NCBI GenBank assembly: GCA_947626725.1
Contig: CANQTI010000089.1
Coordinates: forward strand, 1-7,886
Source of the DNA: an uncultured Eisenbergiella sp.
GTDB taxonomy: Bacteria > Bacillota > Clostridia > Lachnospirales > Lachnospiraceae
Length of the DNA: 7,886 nucleotides
Direction of reading: 5' to 3'
In this document: positions 1 through 6,309 of the stretch, in pieces
Layout: every line of letters starts with the position of its first letter
How positions within the stretch are numbered: the first letter of the stretch is position 1
Program-made: the position numbers and the translations under genes
Notes under the pieces: generated by a model
What the model was told of the DNA's origin: nothing
The model's input: only the letters and a program-made list of their open reading frames with translations
The model's database searches: none

Positions 1-1354
1 AATAATAGAACGCATGCGGATAAAGCAGGTTTGTCCCCCGCACAAACATCCAGTCCATGTACCATTTCATATCATCCATGGAAAGCGCCCACTGGACGCC
101 GTCCGGACCGCAGCAGCCAAAACATTCGTTGGCATTGCGCCGGATCCCGCGGTGTCTGGCCGTATCGGAGGCGCATTTCGCCAGCGGCGCATCCTCTCCC
201 AGAAGTCCTTTTTCGTTCTCCGGGGCCACCATGCGCCATACCAGATCCTGCCCCGGGATCTGAAAACGGTTCAGCATGCCGATGTCCTGACTTTTCTGCG
301 GATGACCTGTCAGCGCGATCCCATGGTCCGCACACCAATCGGAAAGCTTTCCGTAATAAACGCGCTCCATCCGGCGGTTCACCGCACGGCGGAAGGTCCT
401 GCGCACCGCCGCCGTCCGCGCGCCATAGTCCAGCCACAATCCGGGCAAATCGGCCTCGCAGCCGCCGTTTTGTATATAATCAGACAGAAATCCGTCTGTC
501 CATGGCACGGCATCCGGCCTGTGATTCCGACCCAGCACATCCGGCTCATCGGTAAACATGGCGATGACCGTTTTGCCGAAATGTTCATGCAGCACCTCAT
601 AATACCGTTCATGGGTAAAACGGATGAACACATCCACCGCCGCCGGATTGAGCAGATCCGCAGAGGGCGGCGCACAGGGCTCTCCGTCGTCCTCCTCTTC
701 GTGGACGCCCCGGATCGTGCCGCCGGAAAACCCTTCGATAAAACCGTATACATGCCAGCCGCTGTCCGGAGCAGTGTTCTCCGCCCCGGATACCGGAAAC
801 AGGGATGTCAAAACCGCCTTCGCTTCCGGCGCGAACCCGCTCCCACCCTCCAAAAGCGGCAGCCCGACGGCCTGCTCCGCGACGGCCTTTCGATCATTTC
901 TCCCGGTTTTGTCCCGAAACCGCACCGCCGCGGCCGAAATCACCTTCTCCCCTTTTCCGACGGCAGGAAGGATCGGCCTTCCGGCCTTCCAGCCGACTTC
1001 CTCCATCCGCAGGCAGCGGGAGGCAAACGACGGATCGCTTTGCACCACCATGCCGTGGGCAGAACCGGAAGGATACATCGCCTCATCGTAGAGCACCACT
1101 TTCATGGAAAGCGCCCCGGCACATTCCACCGCATATTTCACATAGTGCATATACAAATCCGATAAATACGGAATCGTCTTCGGAATCCCCTTTCTCGGAT
1201 GGATGCAGAAGCCTTTCACTCCCTTCGCGTAAAAATCCCGAATCTGTCTGGCAATCTCCTGCTCATCCAGGCGGTCGTTCCAGAACCAGAACGGCAGGGG
1301 ACTGAATTCATCTGCGGGGTGTAAAAACGCCTCGCGCATTTCCTGTCTGTTCAT
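1..1354 (-). CDS. Glycoside hydrolase, GH106-like (alpha-L-rhamnosidase / ulvan-degrading type), C-terminus cut by window edge
   Basis: The frame is open from the ATG at 1354 to the left edge, giving 451 residues without a stop. The N-terminus reads FSPLPFWFWNDRLDEQEI, then KGFCIHPRKGIP near residue 50, LYDEAMYPSGSAHG near 90-105, an MFTDEP motif around residue 265, and LLYPHAFYY at the edge. This order (FWFWN, then a G-x-x-I-H-P strand, a Y-D-E strand and TDEP) is what I know from large barrel glycosidases annotated as GH106-like or ulvan-degrading hydrolases. The acidic residue in TDEP is a plausible catalytic residue, which is inference. No signal peptide is seen, so it is probably cytoplasmic and acts on imported oligosaccharides. 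The ATG at 1354 was chosen because AGAGGG lies 4 bases upstream. In-frame ATGs at 1369, 1390, 1399 and 1402 are also possible. The substrate cannot be told. Confidence 0.68.
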   Translation of the reverse strand, partial: MNRQEMREAFLHPADEFSPLPFWFWNDRLDEQEIARQIRDFYAKGVKGFCIHPRKGIPKTIPYLSDLYMHYVKYAVECAGALSMKVVLYDEAMYPSGSAHGMVVQSDPSFASRCLRMEEVGWKAGRPILPAVGKGEKVISAAAVRFRDKTGRNDRKAVAEQAVGLPLLEGGSGFAPEAKAVLTSLFPVSGAENTAPDSGWHVYGFIEGFSGGTIRGVHEEEDDGEPCAPPSADLLNPAAVDVFIRFTHERYYEVLHEHFGKTVIAMFTDEPDVLGRNHRPDAVPWTDGFLSDYIQNGGCEADLPGLWLDYGARTAAVRRTFRRAVNRRMERVYYGKLSDWCADHGIALTGHPQKSQDIGMLNRFQIPGQDLVWRMVAPENEKGLLGEDAPLAKCASDTARHRGIRRNANECFGCCGPDGVQWALSMDDMKWYMDWMFVRGTNLLYPHAFYY

Positions 1355-1404
1355 TTTTCCCTCTGTCATCTGTGCTTTATTCCTACACATATCGCTCATC
1401 ATCC

Positions 1405-2031
1405 TCACGGCAGCGCTTCTATCTCCACGATCTCGTCCATAGGAACCGTCCGCCCATCCTCCAGATGGATCAGGCGTTCCGTCATGTCCACTTTTTTGAT
1501 CGAACCCGTGTACGTTGCATACGCGCCGCCCGCCTTCCTTGTATCCGGCAAAAACAGAGTGATCTCCACCTGCGGGCAGCGCCCGGCGTCCGCCAAAAGC
1601 GCGCGCAGCTTTTCATCCAGCGCCGCTTTTTCATCCTCTGTCAGTTCCAGCCGCTCCTGCGTCATGCGCTCCGTCTCTTCAATGGCATCTTCATAGCCTG
1701 TCAGCGCAGCAAAGGGAGAAAACTGAGCGGCACGCTCCTCTGCGGGCATGGGAGGGTGTGCGGCGGAAACCGGATGCGGCAGATACAGGATATCCTCATA
1801 TCGGCCGCCTGTCAGCCGCTTTTTTGCTTCTTCCCGGCCGCCACCTGTGCGCGCACCGCCGTTGGGACCCATCGTTCCCCCGTGCAGGCGCATTCCTCCG
1901 TCCGCACGTTCTCCTCTCTTTGCACGCGCTGCTCCGCCTATGCGCTCTATCTCTTCTGTATGCGCTGCTCTGCCTGTGCGCTCTATCTCTTCTGTATGCG
2001 TCACGCCGCATGCACGCGTTTCGCCCTCCAT
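1405..2031 (-). CDS. YolD-like protein with repeat-bearing N-terminal extension
   Basis: This 208-residue protein belongs to the YolD-like family, which is encoded next to Y-family polymerases in Bacillota (as in yolD-uvrX of the SP-beta prophage). Residues about 78-208 form the recognisable part: YEDILYLPHPVS, then RAAQFSPFAALTGYEDAI, then a strand-rich end with GSIKKVD and DGRTVPMDEIVEIE. YolD proteins are usually 100-130 residues, so the first 75 or so are extra. They are hydrophilic, rich in Gly, Arg and Glu, and contain two copies of HTEEIERxGxAA (residues 12-35). The ATG at 2031 was chosen because AGGAGG (2046-2041) lies 9 bases upstream. A GTG at 2049 would overlap the polymerase stop as GTGA but has no good ribosome site. 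It probably acts with the upstream polymerase; its biochemical role is not established. Confidence 0.88.
   Translation of the reverse strand: MEGETRACGVTHTEEIERTGRAAHTEEIERIGGAARAKRGERADGGMRLHGGTMGPNGGARTGGGREEAKKRLTGGRYEDILYLPHPVSAAHPPMPAEERAAQFSPFAALTGYEDAIEETERMTQERLELTEDEKAALDEKLRALLADAGRCPQVEITLFLPDTRKAGGAYATYTGSIKKVDMTERLIHLEDGRTVPMDEIVEIEALP
1927..1998 (-). repeat. 36-bp tandem repeat, two copies, inside the YolD-like gene
   Basis: The units 1963-1998 and 1927-1962 are 36 bp each and match at 34 of 36 positions. Each encodes 12 residues, HTEEIER(T/I)G(R/G)AA, so gain or loss of a unit keeps the reading frame. Both differences from copy to copy lie in the second half of the encoded unit. 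The repeat lies outside the conserved YolD domain. Confidence 0.85.
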
Positions 2032-2045
2032 TTCCCGATTCCTCC

Positions 2046-3575
2046 TCACGCTTTGTGCCCGCCGATCTGACCGTTGCGCTCCCTGGCTGTCGCGCCCTCC
2101 TCTAAATTCATGCCGCGCAGGATCGCGTTCTTCCCAAACTTCTTTCGGATATCCAACACGGCCTTCTGCATCCGCTTCTCCCGTTCCAGCGCCGCTTCCT
2201 CTTCCTCCTTCTGCCGCTCCAGCGCCGCATAATCCGTGAATAAATCCATCTGTTCCCAGCGTTCTTCCCGGGCGGTTTCACTTTCCGCCGTTACATGACA
2301 GGCGGTGACGTTCAACCGGCGCACCAGAAGGGCCGGCGACACGACCCGGTCGTACAATGCGGTCACCGCATCCATGATCTGCCGAGTGGAAGAAGTAGCA
2401 CGCTCCAACTTGACGGAACCGTGCGCATGCTTCGGAATCCTGCGGCCATATCGGTCCACGGTCACAGGCCCCTGGTAGCTTTTCCGGATTTCGGGATTGT
2501 CCAAATTTTCCCGGTCATAGCCCACGGTCAGCACCAGCTGATCCGTCACCAATCCCTTCTCCACCAGTTCCAGCACCAGGGAATCCGTCATTTCCCGGAC
2601 TACCAGCCTTGCCTTTTCAAAAGTATACGGATGCTGCAGCACCTGTCCTGATCCCAAGCTGTTGGATTCCGGCCGATAAGCCTTCACATCCGCAATGGTG
2701 CAGGGCTCCCAGCCCCAGGCGTGATCGATCAGGAGTCCGGCGTTGACACCGAAGAGCCGATAAAGCAGCTCTTCATTATAATAGTCGCCCGGTTTTCCCA
2801 GTGAACACCGAGCGATATCGCCCATGGTGAAAAGCCCGTTGGCCTCCAGCTTCCGGGCATAACCGGGCCCCACCCGCCAGAAATCCGTAAGCGGCCGGTG
2901 CCCCCAGAGCAGGCGGCGATAAGAGATCTCATCCATCTCCGCAATCCGCACGCCGTCCTCGTCCGGCAGCACATGCTTGGCCCCAATGTCCATGGCAATC
3001 TTGCACAGATACAGATTGCTCCCGATTCCGGCTGTCGCGGTGATCCCCGTTTCTTTCAGAATACGGCGCATGATCCGCTTGGTGTATTCCCGCGGTCCGA
3101 CCCTGTTCACCGCCAAATACTGGGTGATATCCAGAAACACTTCGTCGATGGAATAGACATGAATGTCCTCCGGCGCGACGTACTGCAGATAGATCTGATA
3201 GATCCGCGTGCTGTACTGCATATACAGGGCCATTCTGGGCTTCGCCACCAGATAGGAAACCGCCATCTGCGGCGCGCCCTTCAGCACCGTATCGTCATAG
3301 GATTCCCCCTCGAATCGGCCGCCCGGCGCATGAACGCTCCTCCCGGCGTTTACTTCTTTTATCCGCTGTACCACCTCAAACAGCCTGGCCCGCCCCGGAA
3401 TTCCGTATGCCTTCAGCGAAGGGGACACCGCCAGACAGATGGTTTTCTCCGTACGGCTTTCATCGGCCACCACCAGATTGGTGGTCAGCGGATCCAGGCC
3501 CCGCTCCACGCACTCCACGGAAGCGTAAAAGGATTTCAGATCGATCGCCGCATAAATATGTCCGTCCCGTTCCAT
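2046..3575 (-). CDS. Y-family translesion DNA polymerase, UmuC/UvrX-like
   Basis: This 509-residue protein is an error-prone DNA polymerase that copies past damaged bases. The catalytic palm opens with AAIDLKSFYASVE (D12 as first metal ligand, Y17 at the steric-gate position). The second acidic pair is in YSIDEVFLDIT (D144, E145). GIGSNLYLCKIAMD (183-196) follows, then a helix-hairpin-helix region with WRVGPGYARKLEANGL (233-248) and a little-finger domain containing GSVKLERATSSTRQIMDA (386-403). QMDLF at 442-446 fits the QxxLF sliding-clamp motif. A charged helix and a conserved-looking tail, GATARERNGQIGGHKA, end the protein. The length is about 80-150 residues more than DinB-type enzymes. 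AGGAG lies 10 bases before the ATG at 3575. A LexA box in the promoter indicates SOS control, and the YolD-like gene follows at once. Homologues are sometimes mislabelled DNA methylase; no methylase motif is present. Confidence 0.93.
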   Translation of the reverse strand: MERDGHIYAAIDLKSFYASVECVERGLDPLTTNLVVADESRTEKTICLAVSPSLKAYGIPGRARLFEVVQRIKEVNAGRSVHAPGGRFEGESYDDTVLKGAPQMAVSYLVAKPRMALYMQYSTRIYQIYLQYVAPEDIHVYSIDEVFLDITQYLAVNRVGPREYTKRIMRRILKETGITATAGIGSNLYLCKIAMDIGAKHVLPDEDGVRIAEMDEISYRRLLWGHRPLTDFWRVGPGYARKLEANGLFTMGDIARCSLGKPGDYYNEELLYRLFGVNAGLLIDHAWGWEPCTIADVKAYRPESNSLGSGQVLQHPYTFEKARLVVREMTDSLVLELVEKGLVTDQLVLTVGYDRENLDNPEIRKSYQGPVTVDRYGRRIPKHAHGSVKLERATSSTRQIMDAVTALYDRVVSPALLVRRLNVTACHVTAESETAREERWEQMDLFTDYAALERQKEEEEAALEREKRMQKAVLDIRKKFGKNAILRGMNLEEGATARERNGQIGGHKA

Positions 3576-3693
3576 ATCCCTGTTGCTCCTTTTAACGAAT
3601 CCTCCAGAACGGGCACCGCAGACATTCCCGCCACGTCAAACGCAGGAAGCGTTTTCAAATGAATCCCTCATTTTTTCAAATACCCGCATCTAT
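3576..3693 (-). other. Untranslated leader of the polymerase operon
   Basis: About 110 bases lie between the predicted transcription start (near 3687) and the polymerase ATG. The leader contains a small perfect hairpin, AAACGC/GCGTTT with a 5-base loop, at 3638-3654. There is no convincing conserved small gene: the short frames here (for example 11 codons from 3671) lack good ribosome sites. Confidence 0.4.
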
Positions 3694-3722
3694 AGCATAC
3701 CACGAACATGTGTTTTTTCCAA
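3694..3722 (-). promoter_or_regulatory. Promoter of the polymerase-YolD operon
   Basis: On the minus strand, TTGGAA (3722-3717) and TATGCT (3699-3694) are separated by exactly 17 bases. A TG pair one base before the -10 makes it an extended -10. Each hexamer matches the vegetative consensus at 4 of 6 positions. The spacer is filled by a LexA box, the usual layout of an SOS promoter. Confidence 0.72.
3703..3716. promoter_or_regulatory. LexA (DinR) box
   Basis: CGAACATGTGTTTT matches the Bacillus subtilis SOS-box consensus CGAACRNRYGTTYC at 13 of 14 positions; only the final C is a T. It sits inside the spacer of the polymerase promoter, where bound LexA would block RNA polymerase. This predicts repression in normal growth and induction by DNA damage. 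Confidence 0.8.
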
Positions 3723-3732
3723 GAGGGAGGAA

Positions 3733-3903
3733 AGCATTTTCGGCGCACTCGTCTGCAACATCGGCGCAGCCGCCATTGCCAGAGCGACCCCGGAGCTGCA
3801 GCACGAAGTCCACGATTACATTTCCAGACTGCATTCCGAGCGGAACGAAGCGTTCAGCCGGGAATACCAGAAAGCTCATGACCGGTATTTCGGGCTTCTG
3901 TAA
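3733..3903 (+). CDS. Small hypothetical protein or gene remnant
   Basis: The only plus-strand frame in the window that looks protein-like. From about 3736 to the TAA at 3901-3903 it reads FGALVCNIGAAAIARATPEL, then HEVHDYISRLHSERNEAF and a helical end finishing in HDRYFGLL. Third codon positions are GC-rich, as in the neighbouring genes, and the end looks like a charged helix. No ATG, GTG or TTG lies at its natural beginning. GGGAGG (3725-3730) is 5 bases before an ATT codon at 3736-3738, so either ATT is used as a rare start or the 5' part has been lost. The frame is open back to an ATG at 3583, but that would run through the divergent polymerase promoter and leader and is unlikely. I do not recognise the family. 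It converges on the kinase gene, whose end is 15 bases away. Confidence 0.33.
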   Translation, partial: SIFGALVCNIGAAAIARATPELQHEVHDYISRLHSERNEAFSREYQKAHDRYFGLL

Positions 3904-3918
3904 GATTCAGGCAGCTGC

Positions 3919-4665
3919 TCACCCGTTCCCTTCCGCGCAGGAAAAGCCGCTCTCATCCACCCGCCATGTGAGATCCGCCTCCGCCGACTCCCGCAGACAG
4001 ATCCGCACATTCGCCATATCGCTGTAATCGACGAAACGGGCAGCTTCCGCCGGATCCACGCCGGTCCGGATCCTCCGGTCGATCAGGCGTCTGCGCAGGA
4101 AATCCTCATCCGCTTCCAGTCTGACCGTATAATCCGCATAAGCCTTCAGGTCCCGCCAGCCCGGCCGGTCCAGAAGCAGATAATTGCCCTCTAAGAGGAC
4201 CAGATCTCCTTCGATCCTGACCGCATCCTCCCGCGGGTTGTGAAGCAGGCGGTCATATTCCGGCCAGCCGCATACCTCTCCCGCCGCCACACGCCTGACC
4301 CGCTCTTTCAGGCGTTCCAGATCGAAGGTCTCCGGCGCGCCTTTCACCTTCACCATGGGGATCGCTTTCCCGTCTCGGACCGTCATGTGGGTCAGAAGAT
4401 ACTCCTGACAGCGGTGAAACCCGTCCATGCCGATGGCGGTAAGCGGTGCACAGTCCCCGTTTTTCTCCGCCAGGTGTTGAAGGAAGCTCAAAAGCGTGCT
4501 CTTTCCCGCCCCGGGAGGCGCCGCCAGGAATAGCAGGACCCGCCTGCCCTTCTTCTCCTTCAGCCGTGAAAGCCTCCGAAGCAGCGGAAGAAACAGTTTC
4601 GAAATATTTTCCTCGCTGAAATATACACTGCCTTTGATCCCGTTGATCTGCGTCTCATATCTCAT
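3919..4665 (-). CDS. P-loop kinase of the nucleoside/nucleotide kinase family (YggC / uridine-kinase-like)
   Basis: This cytoplasmic protein of 248 residues transfers phosphate from ATP to a small molecule. The Walker A loop is APPGAGKST (residues 49-57, K55). IGMDGFHR (78-85) matches the acidic strand that binds substrate in phosphoribulokinase/uridine kinase-type proteins. LVLLEGNYLLLD (155-166) is the characteristic E-G-N-Y-L-L strand of the YggC/FrcK group. RRRLIDRR (191-198) fits the Arg-rich lid helix. The substrate is not clear: a nucleoside, a sugar or pantothenate-like compound is possible. The ATG at 4665 was chosen because GGAGG stands 8 bases upstream and the ATG overlaps the upstream stop as TGATG. 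An earlier in-frame start at 4776 would add 37 residues that only repeat the out-of-frame end of the DUF402 gene. Translational coupling to that gene suggests a shared pathway. Confidence 0.85.
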   Translation of the reverse strand: MRYETQINGIKGSVYFSEENISKLFLPLLRRLSRLKEKKGRRVLLFLAAPPGAGKSTLLSFLQHLAEKNGDCAPLTAIGMDGFHRCQEYLLTHMTVRDGKAIPMVKVKGAPETFDLERLKERVRRVAAGEVCGWPEYDRLLHNPREDAVRIEGDLVLLEGNYLLLDRPGWRDLKAYADYTVRLEADEDFLRRRLIDRRIRTGVDPAEAARFVDYSDMANVRICLRESAEADLTWRVDESGFSCAEGNG

Positions 4666-5294
4666 CAGTTTTCCCTCCTCCGCGTATTTGCCCGCACCGC
4701 CTCGGCGGCGATCCTGTCCTCCGCGATCTGTCTGATCTGCGCGCACCACCGCTCTGTTTTCGGGATATCGGCGCACAATTCCTGCAGAATCCGCTCTCCC
4801 TCCAGCAGGGCTGCCTCATACTGCTCACGTGAGATGTCCCCGGAAGCGTAGGCCGCATCCAGTTCATCCCGATCGTCCACCTTGACGTCCCCCTCTGGAG
4901 TAAAGATCACGTCCAGATACTTGTCGATATATACCGCGATCCCATTCTCATCGTATTCGATCCCGTCCGTCACATCCACATACCAGACGGAGGGCTGATA
5001 TGCCGTGCTGGCCGGAGCAGGATAATGGATCCGCGCCGTATCGTGCGTGCCGTCCGGGAAATAACTTACCGTGATCACTCTGTTGGCATGATCCGGCACC
5101 AGCTCCAACCAAGTCATCCCCGCGCCGGTCCCCTGAATCCTTCCCGCCTTCGGCATCTCCCAGTAACTCTCTTCCCCGTCCGTCAGCCGGATCAGGCAGA
5201 CCAGACCGTGAAAGATCTCCTCGTCGATCCGCATCTGATAATAAGGATAATGCTGAAATCCCCAGCCGTCCCTGTTGAGTCGTTTGTGTTTCAT
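4665..5294 (-). CDS. DUF402 domain protein, possible nucleoside phosphatase
   Basis: This 209-residue protein carries a DUF402 domain. The clearest part runs from about residue 103 to 163: VWYVDVTDGIEYDENGIAVY, DKYLDVIFTPEGDVKVDDRDEL, then a helix with SGDISREQYEAAL. This order of Y-x-D, D-x-Y-L-D-V and D-x-D-E-L acidic clusters is typical of the family, which includes the staphylococcal nucleoside tri/diphosphatase Ntdp and the FAU-1 RNase domain. Acidic clusters would bind metal. The first 60 residues (DGWGFQHYPYYQM and onward) are less conserved in my experience, and the C-terminal tail is charged and helical. Hydrolysis of nucleotides or RNA is therefore inference from the family. AGGAGG lies 4 bases before the ATG at 5294. 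The stop overlaps the kinase ATG by one base, so the two proteins are probably made together. Confidence 0.8.
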   Translation of the reverse strand: MKHKRLNRDGWGFQHYPYYQMRIDEEIFHGLVCLIRLTDGEESYWEMPKAGRIQGTGAGMTWLELVPDHANRVITVSYFPDGTHDTARIHYPAPASTAYQPSVWYVDVTDGIEYDENGIAVYIDKYLDVIFTPEGDVKVDDRDELDAAYASGDISREQYEAALLEGERILQELCADIPKTERWCAQIRQIAEDRIAAEAVRANTRRREN

Positions 5295-5315
5295 GATACC
5301 TCCTGTCAGCCCTCA

Positions 5316-5794
5316 TCAATCGGCTGACCGCTTCCGACAGATATACAAAAGGTGATTGGTATGTCCCAACAGTTCCCGCTTTTCGGAAAAAGCCAGACAC
5401 CATTCCGCCAGCGCCCTGAAATCTTCATCGAAAAGGGAAAAATCCGGTCGTTTTTCAATGGGCTCCAGCAGACCGTCCACACCCGCTGTGGTAAGCCAAT
5501 CGACCGGTTTCTTTTGAAACAGTCCTTCAAACTCCGTCACATCATAACCGGTAAAGAGCTGTTCCTTAAAATGCCTCACCTTATAGTCATCCGTAAAGTT
5601 CTCTTCCTGTCCTGCTACCCTTTTGCAAGGGCAACGGAGTATCTGCCGGCCCCGGCACCAACCTCAAGGAGCCTGGACCCTTTGGCCGCATACCGGTGGA
5701 TATAGGTCATCGTGATACAATACTCCAGTTGACCGTGCCGGGTCCTGCTCAGCCGTCCGTCTTCATCGTATTGGTCATAATAGCCGCTCACGAT
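5316..5794 (-). pseudogene. Class I SAM-dependent methyltransferase, internally deleted
   Basis: Two fragments of one methyltransferase lie head to tail in different frames. The N-terminal piece (5794-5618) reads GYYDQYDEDGRLSRTRHGQL, a link with EYCITMTYIHRY, and the SAM-binding motif I LLEVGAGAGRYSVALAKG, then hits TAG at 5617-5615. The C-terminal piece, in another frame from about 5623 to the TGA at 5318-5316, reads VRHFKEQLFTGYDVTEF and ends with ELLGHTNHLLYICRKRSAD. Family members are about 240-270 residues, with roughly 100-150 between these parts carrying the remaining SAM and substrate motifs; that middle is absent. The break lies near 5610-5625. No good start codon or ribosome site precedes the first piece. 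The C-terminal part could be translated alone from GTG at 5579, but it has no SAM site. A dead gene is the likeliest reading. Confidence 0.78.
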
Positions 5795-5856
5795 ATGCCA
5801 TCGTCTGCGGCGGCAGCGACATCGTTATGGCCGTTCCCAAATAGGCCTCGAAGTTT

Positions 5857-5991
5857 TCAAATATGGACATGGTCTTTCCCATCTTGTGCGAATCTTATTT
5901 CCAGAAAAAGGGAGCTGCCGTCATAACAGTCTCCCTTTTCCTCAATCCTCATATATTCTTCCCAGGCTTCATCGAACCAGATTTTTTTCAT
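5857..5991 (-). pseudogene. Truncated YoeB/Txe-type toxin remnant
   Basis: An ATG at 5991, 14 bases after the antitoxin stop and preceded by GGACAGGTAA, opens a frame of only 44 codons. Its first 14 residues, MKKIWFDEAWEEYM, align with the start of E. coli YoeB (MKLIWSEESWDDYL) at 7 identical positions. After that the sequence (RIEEKGDCYDGSSLF and onward) no longer resembles the toxin, and TGA stops it at 5859-5857. YoeB is an 84-residue ribosome-dependent mRNA interferase whose catalytic residues (E46, R65, H83 in E. coli) lie beyond this point, so the activity must be lost. Gene order (antitoxin, then toxin, a few bases apart) supports the reading. The foreign 3' part could belong to another decayed gene that I do not recognise. 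Confidence 0.62.
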
Positions 5992-6005
5992 TTACCTGTC
6001 CTCTA

Positions 6006-6248
6006 TCAGTCCTCGATTATTTCATGTTCCACGCCTTTACCGGCGTTGAGGGCAACGATACCTCGCTGTAATTTTTCCAGGTAATCAGCGTTCCGCTTCG
6101 CCCTTGTAAGCTCGTTATATTCACTTTCGGAGATCATATAAATATTTTTATTCTGCGGTCTTGATATCACAACCGTTTCCCCCATGCTGATCCTGTCGCA
6201 CCACTCTTTGAAGTTGTCACGGATATTAGCGGATTTTACGGCTAACAT
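6006..6248 (-). CDS. Phd/YefM-type antitoxin
   Basis: This 80-residue protein is a type II antitoxin that binds DNA with its N-terminal half and its toxin with the C-terminal tail. The N-terminus, MLAVKSANIRDNFKEWCDRI, followed by GETVVISRPQNKNIYMIS and ESEYNEL, is the standard Phd/YefM fold (start helix, V-V-I-S-R strand, then E-x-E-Y-x-x-L). The acidic tail ends in GKGVEHEIIED, as in many YefM relatives. The length is normal (75-90 residues). GAAGG lies about 8 bases before the ATG at 6248. It has its own promoter and three repeated sites that are probably its operator. The partner toxin behind it is truncated, so this is an orphan antitoxin that may only repress itself or neutralise a related toxin elsewhere. 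Confidence 0.88.
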   Translation of the reverse strand: MLAVKSANIRDNFKEWCDRISMGETVVISRPQNKNIYMISESEYNELTRAKRNADYLEKLQRGIVALNAGKGVEHEIIED

Positions 6249-6275
6249 GATTTTGACCTTCTTTCTAAATAATAT

Positions 6276-6305
6276 TTGTACGTTTTTTTGTACTTATATT
6301 TGTAC
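6276..6305. promoter_or_regulatory. Three TTTGTAC repeats, probable antitoxin operator
   Basis: TTTGTAC occurs three times on the plus strand, with the GTAC core at 6278-6281, 6290-6293 and 6302-6305, exactly 12 bp apart. They cover the predicted transcription start and the first bases of the leader. The E. coli yefM-yoeB operator also uses TGTACA cores about 12 bp apart, so autoregulation by the antitoxin is a reasonable inference. Confidence 0.65.
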
Positions 6306-6309
6306 TTTA

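Noticed and set aside
14..1165. Long plus-strand open frame of 383 codons
   Set aside because: It lies wholly opposite the glycoside hydrolase, is full of Arg, Pro and His, and has no recognisable motif. It is a by-product of GC-rich codons on the other strand.
1372..2239. Plus-strand frames rich in Cys, Arg and Ser with repeats such as LYLFCMRCSACA
   Set aside because: They are the reverse reading of the 36-bp repeat in the YolD-like gene, whose own frame matches a known family.
2898..3662. Plus-strand frame of 254 codons opposite the polymerase
   Set aside because: It is antisense to the well-supported palm domain and the leader, with no family features.
3638..3689. Leader peptide upstream of the polymerase
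   Set aside because: A 17-codon frame starts at the predicted transcription start itself and an 11-codon inner one lacks a ribosome site.
3909..3920. Terminator between the converging small frame and the kinase
   Set aside because: Only a GCAGCTGC palindrome at 3911-3918 is present, with no T run on either strand.
4666..4776. Longer kinase starting at 4776
   Set aside because: The added 37 residues overlap the end of the DUF402 gene out of frame, while the ATG at 4665 has a strong ribosome site.
5316..5579. Independent small gene of 87 codons
   Set aside because: The sequence is the C-terminal end of a methyltransferase whose N-terminal fragment lies directly upstream.
6276..6305. CRISPR-like array
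   Set aside because: The three repeats are only 7 bases long with 5-base gaps, far too short for repeats and spacers; an operator fits better.
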